Shown here: one piece after another, positions 50,042 through 61,711 of the stretch
Layout: every line of letters starts with the position of its first letter
How positions within the stretch are numbered: the first letter of the stretch is position 1
Origin: Rhizomys pruinosus
Lineage: Eukaryota > Chordata > Mammalia > Rodentia > Spalacidae
Assembly (NCBI GenBank): GCA_009823505.1
Contig: VZQC01006365.1
Coordinates: 1,330,276 to 1,394,275 of the forward strand
Direction: 5' to 3'
Length of the DNA stretch: 64,000 nucleotides
Position numbers and translations under genes: made by a program
Notes under the pieces: model-generated
Database searches by the model: none
What the model was told of the DNA's origin: nothing
The model's input: only the letters and a program-made list of their open reading frames with translations

Positions 50042-50741
50042 TGTATGTTTTAGTTATAACATGAATGAACTCTTCTCAGATTCCTTGCCAGGGCTGGCCA
50101 TGTGCTAGAGTCCTTTTCACACTCTGTGTATTTTATGGACCACCATCAACTGATCATTTTATTGACAGTCACACAATTTTGTTTCGTCCAATTCTACTGA
50201 ATACTTTGGCTTTGATTCCAATTTCAAAGCACCAGCTTTGGCTCTTTCAACTCTGGGAGCTGAGAGCTGTCTTCGCCTGCTGACTTTTGCATTTTGTGCT
50301 GGAGATGGAGACAGAGATGCCATTTCGCTTCTCCCTGTCCTCTTCAGGACTCCTCTCAGGCTGTCCCTGAGTGTTCATGTTAACCATCTCCTGAACTAAA
50401 ACTAGGCCTTTGGAAGGGAATATCATCAATATATGTTACTACACATGTTTTTACTATATAATTCAGCAAATTTCTTTTTCACAGTATGTAAGGTGGATAG
50501 AACAAAGGATTCAATTTCCATCAGCCTGCACTCCAAATTTAAGCACCTCTCTTTGTCCCATCCTCTGCCAATCCCTGCTCTATCCCGATCCCACCTTCTG
50601 CATCTCAGACCTGTGCAGCAGGGTTTCTCACAGCAACCATCACATGGCTTTGTAGCCCTCTCTTTCCTTAGACAGACCCTAAGAGGCTCTCAAGATCTCG
50701 GGCTCCTAGTCTGTGAGCACCAACTCCCAGGACTTGCTTCT
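50042..50741. other. Unclassified non-repetitive stretch
   Basis: No SINE, L1 or LTR signature recognised. Frames of 60-121 codons on both strands overlap without protein-like continuity; the plus frame at 50,433 runs into SINE sequence. Confidence 0.35.
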
Positions 50742-50968
50742 TTCTTTAAAAAAAACACATTTTTATTTTATGTGTATGAGTGTATTGACTGCATGTAAGT
50801 AGGTGCACCCACGTCATGCGATGGCCATGGAGGTCAGAAAAGGGCATCAGATCCTCTGGAAGTGGAGTTACGGACAGTTGTTAGCTGCCATGTGGGTCCT
50901 GGGAATTGAACCTGGGCCCTCTGCATGAGGAGTTAGTGTTCTTAACCACTGAGCCATCTCTCCAGCTT
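50742..50968 (-). mobile_element. B3-type SINE (short form)
   Basis: Flanked by GGACTTGCT.CTTT repeats (50,728 and 50,969). Confidence 0.93.
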
Positions 50969-51002
50969 AGGACTTGCTCCTTTGTCTTTTCTTTCTCTCT
51001 TT

Positions 51003-51115
51003 TCATTGTGAGATGGAATTTCATTGTGTTAGGCTAGCCTTGTGGGCTCATAGGGTCCTCATGCTTTAGCCTCCCAGGTGTTGGGGACTATAGGTACATG
51101 CCACCATGCTGGGTT
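51003..51115 (-). mobile_element. Old B1 SINE
   Basis: TGTGAGATGGAATTTCATTG to CATGCCACCATGCTGGG. Confidence 0.75.
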
Positions 51116-51490
51116 TGGGTCTTGTTTCTAATACATGGCAAAGGTTCCTTGTGGTTATGTTCTGTCACATCAGACTATCTCACTGGCTGGCTTCTTCTGG
51201 AGACTTTTTGTCAGCACGGTGCAGTAAGAGGTTCACTAGGGAGGCCCTTGTGGCTGGAATCATGCACCAGCAGGCTTTAGCCTGAAGCCAGGGCCCCCGC
51301 ATCCCGCTGTCAAACAGAATCTTGACAACCCTATTGGTCTCCAGTTATCCCAGGGGAGCTTTTAGATGGCCATCTGGCCCGGACCTTGACTATCATTCCT
51401 GAGATCCTGAGCAGATGCCCTCCTCCCTGCTGGGCCATGCTGGGACTGAGTTGCAGAAGCTGTGAAATACTAAACATATGTAGTTTTTCT
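51116..51490. other. Unclassified non-repetitive stretch
   Basis: Balanced base composition, no repeat recognised; a 60-codon frame at 51,098-51,280 is not recognisable. Confidence 0.35.
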
Positions 51491-51494
51491 GTTT

Positions 51495-51643
51495 TCTACC
51501 TTTTTATATTTGAGACAGAGTCTCATATAGCCCAGGCTGGCCTCTTACTCACTGTGTAGCTAAGGCTGACCATGAACTCCTGATCCTCCTTCCTCCACCT
51601 CCCAAGTGCTAGGATTACAGGCACGGCCCAGCACACGGGCTAA
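51495..51643 (-). mobile_element. B1 SINE
   Basis: TTATATTTGAGACAGAGTCTC to CACGGCCCAGCACAC. Confidence 0.85.
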
Positions 51644-51739
51644 ATGTATGTCATTTTCAGGCCCCTATGTCTGGGCCACTGGTTATGCAGCAATGGATGA
51701 GCAAGAATCCTCCTGTGTCTTTCCCAGCCTTCCTATGTG

Positions 51740-52060
51740 CTGGCTAGCTATGTTCTTCCACATTACAGCTTAAGAACTAGAAAGCCAGGCCTTCTCCCTT
51801 TCTTCCCCATTTCATTCGACTGTCTATGTTTGAGCCACACAGCTGTGCTGTCTCCTTCCCCTCTGGGGCCTCTTCTACTGCCTGACCTCTTAGTCCTCAT
51901 CTTCAAAGATCTCTGCCGCCATTTTGCATCCCTTGGCATCCTTCTCTACATCCATGCGTTGCCCTCATCCTCGGCAGATTCAGTGTTAGGTTGGATGAAA
52001 TTCCCAACAGGCAGACACTTTACTTCTTGGTTTCCTTCCCCTTGAAAATCATCTCTCTCT
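51740..52060 (+). mobile_element. Possible L2 LINE relic
   Basis: Pyrimidine-rich sequence with AGCCACACAGCTGTGCTGTC, TCTTCTACTGCCTGACCTC and GGATGAAATTCCC in an order reminiscent of the mammalian-wide L2 3' end. Very diverged, hence tentative. Confidence 0.35.
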
Positions 52061-52510
52061 CTCTTACTAAACCACCCACTAGAAATAGATAGGTTCCTGC
52101 CTCACTGATTCAGCCTCCCACCTTTCTCGGCTTGCTTCTCCTCTCCCTGCAGCTGGGTATTCAGCTGTTCTTACCACGCTGTCCTTCCCACCATCCGCAC
52201 CCAAGGTCTGGAGCTCTAGTTACTCCCACGATGACTGCTCTCACCGCTTTCTTCTCTCCCTATTAAGCTTAGAATCTGTGTTCATGACAGTCTGGAATCT
52301 TAAATTTTGTTAGACACCAGTCTGACAAATTCTGAACTGTAGATGGACCCACCCATCCAGTGTCACTATGCCTGTGATAGCTAACCCTGAGGTGCATTAG
52401 ATTACATGAATTCATGGTGACTCTGTTCAGATAGGCCCTCAATACATCCAAGAAGCCCCATTGAATGTGTATGAATAATCCTCACTCCCAGTGACTTATC
52501 TCAAAACTCT
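52061..52510. other. Unclassified stretch
   Basis: C/T-rich to 52,260, then a segment (52,270-52,470) with repeat-like phrasing (GATAGCTAACCCTGAGGTGC) that I cannot assign. Confidence 0.3.
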
Positions 52511-52517
52511 ATTTATG

Positions 52518-52680
52518 CCAGGTGTGGTGGCGCACGCCTTTAGTCCTAGCACTTGGGAGGCAGAGGCAGGCAGATCTTTGTGAGTTCAAGGCCAGCCTGG
52601 TCAACAGAGTGAGTTCCAGGTCAGCTGGGGTTACAGGGAGACCCTGTCTCAAAAAGACCAAAAAAAAAAAAAAAAAAAAC
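52518..52680 (+). mobile_element. B1 SINE
   Basis: GCCAGGTGTGGTGGCGCACG to a 19-A tail; flanking CTCTATTTAT repeats. Confidence 0.95.
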
Positions 52681-52717
52681 CTCTATTTATATACTTGTTT
52701 TTTGTTGTTGTTGTTGT

Positions 52718-52871
52718 TGTTTAGTTTTGTTTTCTGAGATGGGGTTTCCCTATAACCCCAGCTGGCCTGGAACTCACTTTGTAGACCAGACTGGCCTTGC
52801 TCTCTCAGAGATCCACCTGCCTCTGCCTCCTGAGCCCTGGGATTGAAGTTGTGCACCACCACACTTGGCTA
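52718..52871 (-). mobile_element. B1 SINE
   Basis: TTTTCTGAGATGGGGTTTCC to ACCACCACACTTGGC, preceded by (TTG)n at about 52,697-52,722. Confidence 0.92.
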
Positions 52872-52874
52872 CTT

Positions 52875-53008
52875 ATTTTTTGAATCATAGTTCTATGTAG
52901 TCCCAGCTGGTCTCAAACTTGCTATGCTGCTAAGGATGGCCTTGAACTAATTCTCTTACCTCAGCTTCCTGTAGGTTGGGATCACAGGTATGGCACCACA
53001 TCTGGCTG
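52875..53008 (-). mobile_element. Old B1 SINE
   Basis: GAATCATAGTTCTATGTAGTCC to GGCACCACATCTGGC. Confidence 0.82.
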
Positions 53009-53011
53009 TTT

Positions 53012-53242
53012 TTTTAAATATTTTATTTATTACTTTTTACTTTATGTGTATGAGTATATTGCTTGCATATATGTAGGTGCTCTCATGTTGCTCAGTGCTC
53101 ACAGAGGTCAGAAGAGGGTGTCAGATCCCCTGGATCTGGAGTTAGAGATGATTGTCAGCCACCACATGGGTGCTGGGATCAAACCTGGGTCCTCTGCAAG
53201 AGCAGCCAGTGCTCTTAACCACTGAGCCATCTCTCCAGCCCC
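53012..53242 (-). mobile_element. Old B3-type SINE
   Basis: ACTTTATGTGTATGAGTATATTG to GCCATCTCTCCAGCCCC. Confidence 0.92.
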
Positions 53243-53475
53243 TTTTTTCTTTTCTTTACAAGGAAAAAAAATGGAAGCCATCAAGTGACAATTGCCACAT
53301 AGGATTTAAACTCCCTCCCCTCCACTCGCCTTCATCCCATGCTCTTTCCCCTCATTTGTAGCCCTCGAGCTCTCATATTTTCTGCCTTAGTCAAATCTTT
53401 GCCTTGATACTGTGAATTCTATCCCTTCACAGCCTCTATGAAATGAAACATCTATTACTTGTGACCCTTTATCTT

Positions 53476-53624
53476 TTTTTTGTCTTTTCGAGACAGGGTC
53501 TCCCTGCAGCCCCAGCTGTCCTGGAACTCACTCTGTAGACCAGGCTGGCCTTTAACTCACAAAGATCCACCTGCCTCTGCCTCGCAAGTGCTAGGATTAA
53601 AGGCATGCGCCACCACGCCCAGCT
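53476..53624 (-). mobile_element. B1 SINE, young
   Basis: Target-site duplication TGACCCTTTATCTT on both sides; CpGs retained. Confidence 0.95.
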
Positions 53625-53709
53625 TGACCCTTTATCTTATCTTTCCAAAATGCTTCACCTCTCCCTCTTGCCTGATTCTTCTCAACTGTGTTGAGTCTTG
53701 AACTTCTAG

Positions 53710-53765
<56 letters not shown>
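53710..53765. repeat. (AG)n microsatellite
   Basis: About 25 AG units after GAGAGAAAG. Confidence 0.97.
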
Positions 53766-53772
<7 letters not shown>

Positions 53773-53850
53773 TTCCAGCAGTCCAGAGGCTGAAGATGGT
53801 AGGTTCCACTATACCCTGAGCTACCTACCAAGCCCTTGTCTCAAAAACAA
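53766..53850 (+). mobile_element. SINE fragment (B1-like)
   Basis: TGTGATTCCAGCAGTCCAGAGG to CCTTGTCTCAAAAACAAAAC. Confidence 0.6.
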
Positions 53851-53984
53851 AACATCACTGTCCTATTTCCTCTATTTCCTTAGGAACTCCAAATACTTTT
53901 ATACTTGACATCTTAATATTGCCCCACATTGTAACACATAGATATGTTTTTAAGTTTGTTTATTCTCTTCACTGAGCTCTTCAG

Positions 53985-54143
53985 TGTATTTTTTGTTGCT
54001 ATTGCTTGTTTACTTTGAGATTGTCTCAATATGTGGTCCTGGCTAGCCTATGTAGACAAGGCTATCCCCAAATCTGTAGTAATCTTCCTGCCTCTACCTC
54101 CTAAATGCTATCATTACAGGCATGCCACTCACTACTGGCTTAA
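53985..54143 (-). mobile_element. Old B1 SINE
   Basis: TTACTTTGAGATTGTCTCAA to TGCCACTCACTACTGGC. Confidence 0.78.
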
Positions 54144-54249
54144 TTTAATTTTTTAGTGGATTAATTTAGTTCTAAGATTTCCATTTGTCTTTTCTAATTC
54201 CTGTTTTTGTGCTGGCTCATTCTTTACAAGTGCATTTCTTAAAAACCTG

Positions 54250-55447
54250 GAGCAATCAAAGCTGCTTTAAAATTCAGAGACTTCACCAGTAAGGAAGTAA
54301 AGATTGCTGAGAAACATCTTAAAAAGTGTTCAACATCATTAATAATTAGGGAAATGCAAATTAAAACCACACTAAGGTATCATCTCACTCCAATAAGACT
54401 AGCCAAGATCAAGAAAACAAAAGACACTGAATGCTGGAGAGGTTGTGGGGAAAGGGGAACACTCATCCACTGCTGGTGGGAATGTAAACTCATACAACCA
54501 CTGTGGAAAGCAGTGTGGAGAACCCTTAAAAGACTCAAAATGAGCCTACCACCTGACCCAGCTATACCACTCTTGGGTAAATACCCACAAGACTCATCCT
54601 ACCACAAAGATACATGCACATCCATGTTTATTGTAGCTCTCTTTACAATAGCAAAGTGCTAGAACCAACCCAAATGCCCCTCAACTGATGACTGGATAAC
54701 AAAAATGTGGTGCATCTACACAATGGAGTTCTATGCAGTGGTAAGGAAAGGTGACATCATGAACTTTGCAGGTAAATGGATGGAACTCGAAGCCATTATG
54801 CTAAGTGAAGTAACACAGTCCCAGAAGAAGAAAAAAAGATGGTTTCCCTCATTTGTGGATGCTAACACCAAATCCCCAATTGACAGGCAAACTGAGCAAC
54901 TTTATTATTATATTTCATTGTATCTGAAAGTAACTGTGCTCTTATAATGTGAATCTCTTAATGGGCTCTAGAATTGACCTACCACTTGTATTCACACAAT
55001 GTAATTACCATATATGGATGGAAGATATGTATTCACATTCTAAAAAAAATGTAAAGTTATACTTCTTTTTACCTGCATGCAACTTTACTGTTAAAGTGTG
55101 AATCTCTAAACATGTTTTGGAATTAACCTATAGTTTATTTTCAGAATTTGTAATTTTGATTTATGTGTGGAGTGCATATATGCATATTTTGGAATAATAT
55201 AAATTTAAAGGGAACAAAAAAGAGAGAGAAAAACCTATTCAAAGAACTGACCAAACAGTAAACTTGTGAATCAAAAAGGTTATAAAAGACTGAGAAAAAG
55301 AGGCAAGACAAGACTTGACATGTATGACAGAATCCATGAGCTCTGGTGGGGGGGGCATGAGGGGTGGGCATGGATGGGGGAATGAGTCTAAATTTGATTA
55401 AGAAATGTTGTATGAAATGAGCTCAATAAAAATTAACTTAAAAAAAT
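54250..55447 (+). mobile_element. L1 3' part: ORF2 C-terminus plus 3' UTR
   Basis: 5'-truncated sense L1. GGGAAATGCAAATTAAAACCACAC starts the recognisable coding part. The 3' UTR runs to ATGAGCTCAATAAAAATTAAC with a G-rich tract at 55,347-55,380 and an A-rich tail. Its last 300 bp match the other L1 3' ends in the window; the sequence between ORF2 and that point does not. Confidence 0.88.
54354..54830 (+). pseudogene. L1 ORF2 C-terminal segment
   Basis: A 102-codon frame covers the C-terminal region of ORF2p, including the GTLIHCWWECK block of the cysteine/histidine motif needed for retrotransposition; a second 80-codon frame (54,705) continues it after a stop. This is the only copy of this domain in the window. 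Confidence 0.82.
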
Positions 55448-55449
55448 AA

Positions 55450-55899
55450 AATAAAATTCATCTGATAACTTCAGCATCTGAACGATGTTGGGTTTGCCTC
55501 TACTATCTGTCTTTCCCTGAGAATAGTCACATTTTTCTGTGTTTTTTTTTTTGTAAGAATTTCCAAGACTTTTTGGACAATATTCTGAATACTTTGAAGG
55601 TTATGTGGGGGAGACTCTAGATTTTATTTTATTCCTCAGAAAACTGTTGATTTTTTTTTCAGTAGGTGATTAATTTAGTTAAACTCAGAGTGTAAACTCT
55701 CCTATATCTGTGGCAGGCTGAGCTTGCATGTCAGTTCTATTCTTTCTCTGTTGCTAGGGAGCCTGTGACACCCTCAGTCATGTGTGGATTTGTCATGAGA
55801 TAGCTCATAGAACTGGGGCTTTCTCTTCTCTGCCTTCCTCCTTAGCACGCTTCTTGCTCAGAGGTCCATCCTCTGGTTCCTCCAATCTGAAACCAAATT

Positions 55900-55900
<1 letters not shown>
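55450..55900. other. Unclassified stretch
   Basis: Mixed AT-rich then balanced sequence (TCATCTGATAACTTCAGCATC), possibly old L1 or L2; no supported feature. Confidence 0.3.
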
Positions 55901-55948
<48 letters not shown>

Positions 55949-55957
55949 CTCTCTTCA
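55901..55957. repeat. (CT)n microsatellite
   Basis: About 27 CT units with one CG interruption. Confidence 0.97.
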
Positions 55958-55974
55958 TTAATTTATTTAATTTT

Positions 55975-56073
55975 GCAACTCTTATATTTTCCAGATTGGC
56001 CTCGAACTCACAATTCTCACAATCCTCCTACCTCAGCCTCCTGACTGCTGGGCTGTGCTACCACACCCAGGTG
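55975..56073 (-). mobile_element. Old B1 SINE fragment
   Basis: AGATTGGCCTCGAACTCACAA to TGTGCTACCACACCC. Confidence 0.8.
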
Positions 56074-56367
56074 AGACTGTGATTTTCTACGTTAACTCTG
56101 GCCACTCGGTGTTAAATTCTGACTGTAGTGAACACACACAGAAAGCTCCAACATGTGACCCACCTCCTGCCAGGTCCTTCTCCTACATATTTGACCTCCT
56201 CCACACTAAACCCACTTAACCTGGGCTAGCTCTCCAGAGTCTTCAGATGGGTTTCTTGTTTTAGTTGTGTTTATATGCATTTCATCCAGAGTGTTTAGAT
56301 AATGTCTATGAGAGGGTAGCCTGGGTGTTTGGATAGGAAGATCCTGCATACCCCAAATAGGCATCTT

Positions 56368-56453
56368 GGTATTATTTTTATGGCGCTGGGTATTGAACCC
56401 AAGGTCTTAATCATGCTAGGCAAACACTATCATGAGCTGCATACCAGCCCCTA
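56368..56453 (-). mobile_element. ID SINE
   Basis: GGCGCTGGGTATTGAACCCAAGG, CATGCTAGGCAAACACTATC and GCTGCATACCAGCCC match the antisense ID core. Confidence 0.8.
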
Positions 56454-56454
56454 C

Positions 56455-56643
56455 GCCCTTTATTGTGAAGTGTGTGCACATGTGTGTCTGTGTGTGCCCT
56501 TGGAGGCCAGAAGAGGGTGTCAGATCCCTGGGAGATGGAGTTATAGTTGTTGTGAGCTGTCTGATATAGGTGCTGGGAACTGAATTTGGGTCCTCTGGAA
56601 GATCAGCAAGTACTCTTAACTCTGAGCCAAATCAGCCTCCAGC
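56455..56643 (-). mobile_element. Old B2/B3-type SINE
   Basis: GTGTGTGCACATGTGTGTC, GGAGGCCAGAAGAGGGTGTC and GGTGCTGGGAACTGAATTTGG, head degraded. Confidence 0.82.
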
Positions 56644-56689
56644 TTTTCTGTTGCTCTGGCTGATCTCAAATTTCTGCTTTAGAAGGTGG

Positions 56690-56785
56690 GACAACCGGTG
56701 TGCACCCCCGTGCTTAGCCAGTGCGTGCCCCCCCGCAGTGCTGACTTAGCCAGTGTGCACTACCATGCTGACTTAGCCTGTTTTC
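56690..56785 (+). repeat. Short imperfect tandem repeat
   Basis: GTGCACCCCCGTGCTTAGCC, GTGCGTGCCCCCCCGCAGTG and GTGCACTACCATGCTGACTTAGCC are about 2.5 diverged units of roughly 35 bp. Confidence 0.6.
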
Positions 56786-56972
56786 TTGAAGGACTCTCCC
56801 AGTTTTCAACTGAGTTCATTCTCAGAATCAACTTTCTCCAGTACCATTTATGCATGATCATACCAAAGAAGGGACTTTTGCCAAAATTCCCACTCACCTT
56901 CAGTTTACTAAATCAAAGGACACTTAGCAGCTAGCTCCCCATCTTCCTTGAACTGTTAAAAATCCATTTTCC

Positions 56973-57187
56973 TGGGGCTGGAGAGATGGCCTAGTGTTTA
57001 AGAGCACCTACTGCTCTTGCAGAGGACCTGGGTTCAATCCCCAGTACCCACATGGCTCTGAGAACCATCTTTGACTCCAGTTCCAGGGGAATCCAACTCC
57101 CTCTTCTGACCTCCGTGGCATTGCATGACACGGGTGCACCAACCTATATGCAGACAGTACATTCATACACATAAAAGAAATAAATAA
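56973..57187 (+). mobile_element. B3-type SINE (short form)
   Basis: Flanked by AAAAATCCATTTTCCTG / AAAAATTCAATTTTCCTG (about 56,958 and 57,187). Confidence 0.94.
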
Positions 57188-57203
57188 AAAATTCAATTTT
57201 CCT

Positions 57204-57326
57204 GAGCACACCTTTAATCCCAGCACTTGGGAGGCAGCAGCAGGCAGATATTTGTGAGTTCAGGGCTTTACATAGTTAGTTCCAGGCCAGCTAGGGCTAC
57301 AGGGAGACCCTGTCTTGAAAAGAACC
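57204..57326 (+). mobile_element. B1 SINE, 5' end missing
   Basis: GCACACCTTTAATCCCAGCAC to ACCCTGTCTTGAAAAG. Confidence 0.9.
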
Positions 57327-57344
57327 CCCCCCAAATCCATTTTT

Positions 57345-57720
57345 CTATCTCAGCAGCTGACTCACCAACCGTCTTCTTAGATTAGCCAGAAACCTGAGCT
57401 ACTCTTGACCCCTCTCCCCCTCACGTGGTCCTGCCTAGTCTCAGACTTGCTATCCTTTGTCTTCATCTCCTGAACTTGGGGACCAAGGCCTGCCCATCGC
57501 ACCAGGCTCTTCACCCCTTCTTTACACTGATCTTCCATGTCCATTGTTGATTTTCGAAGTTCAATTCTGAAACCTCTCAGTCTATCCAAATGGCTCCTTC
57601 TTTACCGCCACCTGCCTAGGCCATTTAAAACCCCTGTCCCCCTCTAATTTGTTCTCTGTACTATACCAGAGTCATAGATTCAAAATACAAATCTGATCAT
57701 CTCTCTCTCTTTTAATGTTG
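57345..57720 (+). mobile_element. L2 LINE relic
   Basis: CTTGACCCCTCTCCCCCTCAC, ATTTGTTCTCTGTACTATACC and ATACAAATCTGATCATCTC occur in the order of the L2 consensus 3' region. Ancient mammalian-wide repeat. Confidence 0.5.
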
Positions 57721-58480
57721 CCCATGCTGGTCTGTAACCCATGCTCAGTGCCTCTGCTGCTGGTGCATGGAGATGTGACTGGCAGTGGTTCATGCAGCCC
57801 TAGAGTTTTGTGTCTTCCACAGTGACTGGCAGGTGGCAGGTGGCAACTAAATGGTCCTTCTATTTTAAAAGCTCTGTAATGCCTTCGCCTTTTGGTTATT
57901 GTGAACATGGCCATAGGAATATCTGTTCAGGACCATGCAGTCACATCTTTTATGCATGCACCCAGTAGCAACTGATTGATCCTTTTATAACATATTTGTG
58001 GTTATTTTGGATATTGACCTCATGTATTTGCTTCTCAAAGCAGGTAATTTTCTCTGCTGAGTTATTAAAAAATTTTGCAAAATATTCTTTCCATAGATGC
58101 TTTTCCCGATGCAGTAGCTGAGAGAAGCACAGCATCCCTTTTACTTTGAAGAAGCATCGACTCTACTGAAGGGTTCTGGGCAAGTGGAGTGGCTGTGGCT
58201 AGTGCTGATGCAGGAAATGCTTGACCTGAGCTTCCCAGTCAAAGGTTGTCAGCCCGCTCTCAATCTAAGCTTCACCAGGAAGATTTTGATGGTTTGGGGA
58301 TGAATAGGATCTGTTGTGGTCCAGCTGTGCATAAGCCAGGACCTAAGACACCAAACATTGATGGTCATGAAAGGTTGACCTGACAGCATCTCTGAATATG
58401 TACTCTTGGGCCAAGGAAGATTCAGGAAGAGTCTGGGAGGAGTGAGCTAAGCAGAAGCAGGCTTTAGGAAGGATCCTTAC
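57721..58480. other. Unclassified non-repetitive stretch
   Basis: No young repeat. Minus-strand frames at 57,672-57,914 and 57,950-58,135 are short and unrecognised. Confidence 0.35.
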
Positions 58481-58483
58481 AGA

Positions 58484-58568
58484 GGGCTGGCTGGATGGCT
58501 CAGTGAGATGATTCAGGAAGTCAATGCACTTGCTGCCAAGCCTGATGACCTGGGTTCAATCCCTGGAC
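58484..58568 (+). mobile_element. B3/B4-class SINE 5' fragment
   Basis: GGGCTGGCTGGATGGCTCAG, CACTTGCTGCCAAGCCTGATGACC and GGGTTCAATCCCTGG. Confidence 0.8.
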
Positions 58569-58881
58569 TGAGATAGAGGATTATTGAGATAGAGGATTAT
58601 AAAAACTCAGGGATAGTGTCCTCAGATACCATTAAGTCATTTTTCCTTAGTCATTCTAGGAATGATTGGTTTGCTTGCTTCGAGAATTTCCTCTTGATTG
58701 GTAAATTTAACTGTGGTGTAAACTCTGATTGGCTGGTGTACTTGATTGGTAACTTTAATTGTGATGCTAAACTCTGATTGGCTGTTGTACTTCTAAATTA
58801 CCCTGTAACCCACACCTCGTGGCAGTGTAGGCCAGGTTTCCTAATTAAATTAAACCCTCCTTTAAAACTCCACCGGTTTTA
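58569..58881. other. Unclassified, with short local repeats
   Basis: TTGATTGGTAA.TTTAA.TGTG.TG recurs at about 58,694 and 58,742, each followed by CTCTGATTGGCTG (58,724 and 58,772; a CCAAT box in reverse), so a roughly 47-bp segment is duplicated. Confidence 0.5.
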
Positions 58882-59045
58882 AGCCAGGCATGGTTGTCCA
58901 CGCTGTTAATCCTAGCACTTGAGGCAGAGGCTGGGGGATCTCTGTGAATTCAAGGCCAGCATGGTCTACAGAGTGAGTTCCAGGCCAGCTGGGCTATAGG
59001 GAGACCCCGTCTCAAAAAGACAAAAACAAAACAAAACATAACACC
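58882..59045 (+). mobile_element. B1 SINE
   Basis: AAGCCAGGCATGGTTGTCCA to CCCGTCTCAAAAAGAC plus (AAAAC)n. Confidence 0.92.
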
Positions 59046-59679
59046 TCCACATGGTTAAGTGAGTGGTCTCCCTGCTTCGACTTTACAACAGTAACCTTAA
59101 TTGCCAATTGGGATTTGGGGCATGGGTCTCTCTGAGTTTTTCCGTGCTGAACAGGTATGCTGGGCGTAGCAACTGGGTTATTTAAAAGCCCCCAAAATTA
59201 TAGTTATAGAGACAAAGAAAATTCTTGATTGTGCCTGTGAAGGAGAAGTAAAGCAGGAGTAGTTAGGCACATGTTCTGGGCAGGGAACCAGAAGTAAGAA
59301 CAAGGAGAATTTTAAATCTCCAATTTAAAGTCTATTAGAACTTTTTGATGGGGACTTCCAACAGCATCCATTTATGGTGTTTTTCTTATTTCTCATTTGG
59401 CTGTGACAGTTGGATTCAGGATCTGATTTTCAGGCATTTTGATAGCTATTGGAGTGGGTAGAGTCACAATGTGAGTTCCCTTTTCAATGGATTCTACACA
59501 GAGAAAGAGAAGAAATTTAACCATCCTTTAATTTTGACAGGAGTGGACTTGTGTTTTTCAGCTGCAACTGGCTCTGCACTGTTGAACTAGCTGAGAGCTG
59601 AAGTTCTATGCCTGGGTAGCATTTTATCATGGAGAAAATCTTAGAATTTTCTAAACAATGTTTTATATGACCTTTTAAA
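59046..59679. other. Unclassified non-repetitive stretch
   Basis: No repeat recognised; one 70-codon minus frame at 59,517-59,729 overlaps SINE sequence and is not credible. Confidence 0.35.
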
Positions 59680-59832
59680 ATATATGTATGACTGTGTTGC
59701 CTGAATGTATGTAAGTGTAGCCATGTCATGAAATGCCAGAGGAGGTCAGAAGAGGGCGTTGGAGTCCCCTGGAACTGGAGTTACACATGGTTGTTAGCCA
59801 CTCTGTGGGTGCTGAGAATCAGATCTGGGTTT
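59680..59832 (-). mobile_element. B3-type SINE, truncated
   Basis: TATGTATGACTGTGTTGCCTG to GTGCTGAGAATCAGATCTGGG, where it stops at the TTTC array. Confidence 0.88.
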
Positions 59833-59834
59833 TT

Positions 59835-59886
<52 letters not shown>

Positions 59887-59887
59887 T
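59833..59887. repeat. (TTTC)n microsatellite
   Basis: About 12 pure TTTC units between the truncated SINE and the pseudogene's broken 3' end. Confidence 0.97.
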
Positions 59888-60950
<1,063 letters not shown>

Positions 60951-61098
60951 CCTATACCCTGATTTACAGTATTTCAGAAGGAAGGGAGGGGTGCGAGGCA
61001 CGCATGGGAGCTGGCTGCAAGAGACTGCATGAGATGAGAGCAGGAGCTGGGCCAGGCCTGGGTGAAGGTGAGAGGGGCGGGTTTGTATCGGTGTGCGA

Positions 61099-61111
61099 CC
61101 GGCAGGGGGCG
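61099..61111. promoter_or_regulatory. CTCF-like core motif
   Basis: CCGGCAGGGGGCG fits the forward CTCF core well, inside the CpG-rich block. Confidence 0.55.
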
Positions 61112-61403
61112 GGAGACGCCTGTCTGGGAAAAGTGGGTGAAGGGCGGGGGCTGCGTCTTGGGGACCGGGTTCCCACCTGGGACCGGGCAGTGGAGAGCAG
61201 ACTGAGCGTGCGTGTTTGTGTGTGTGTGCCAAAGCCGGTGATTGTGGGTTTGAAAAGAGAATGGGAGTGTTTGTGGATCATAGGCGCGGAGGAGCGTTGG
61301 CGGCAGCTCCGGCTGTGGCCCCTTAAAACGAGAATGACTTGCATTCTTCTGAGGTGCTTGGGTCACTGCCTGGTAGTTTCAAGTACCTCTCTTTCAGCCC
61401 CTT

Positions 61404-61498
61404 TACCTGCGGGTTGTGGTGGCGTGCACAGGTAGGTTTTGCTGAAGGAGGCAGAGGCAGGAGGATCTGGAGTTCGAGGCCGGTCTGGGCTACACATT
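61404..61498 (+). mobile_element. Degraded B1 SINE
   Basis: GGGTTGTGGTGGCGTGCACA, GGAGGCAGAGGCAGGAGGAT and GGTCTGGGCTACAC. Confidence 0.8.
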
Positions 61499-61545
61499 TT
61501 TCCCCTGCTGAAATGTAAATTCGATGTTTCTTCCTATTCTTCTGC

Positions 61546-61588
61546 TTCCTTCCTTCCTTCCTTCCTTCCTTCCTTCCTTCCTTCCTTN
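61546..61588. repeat. (TTCC)n microsatellite ending in an N
   Basis: About 10 CCTT units; position 61,588 is an ambiguous base (N), the only one in the window, at the junction with the next B1. Confidence 0.97.
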
Positions 61589-61710
61589 CTGTAGCCCCAG
61601 CTGTCCTGGAACTCACTCTGGAGACCAGGCTGGCCTTGAACTCACAAAGATCCGCCTGCCTCTGCCTCCCAAGTGCTAGGATTAAAGGCGTGCGCCACCA
61701 CGCCCGGCTT
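61589..61710 (-). mobile_element. B1 SINE, 3' part missing
   Basis: Begins at CTGTAGCCCCAGCTGTCCTG, lacking the expected GGTCTTTTTGAGACAGGGTC and poly-T that would adjoin the TTCC array; ends CACCACGCCCGGC. Confidence 0.93.
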
Positions 61711-61711
61711 G

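Noticed and set aside
53597..53809. Ser/Leu repeat protein
   Set aside because: Translation of the (AG)n/(CT)n microsatellite.
61004..61435. 143-codon plus-strand and 169/130/126-codon minus-strand frames near the TGDS retrocopy
   Set aside because: They overlap in all registers in a CpG-rich block with low stop density. Only the part matching TGDS is meaningful.
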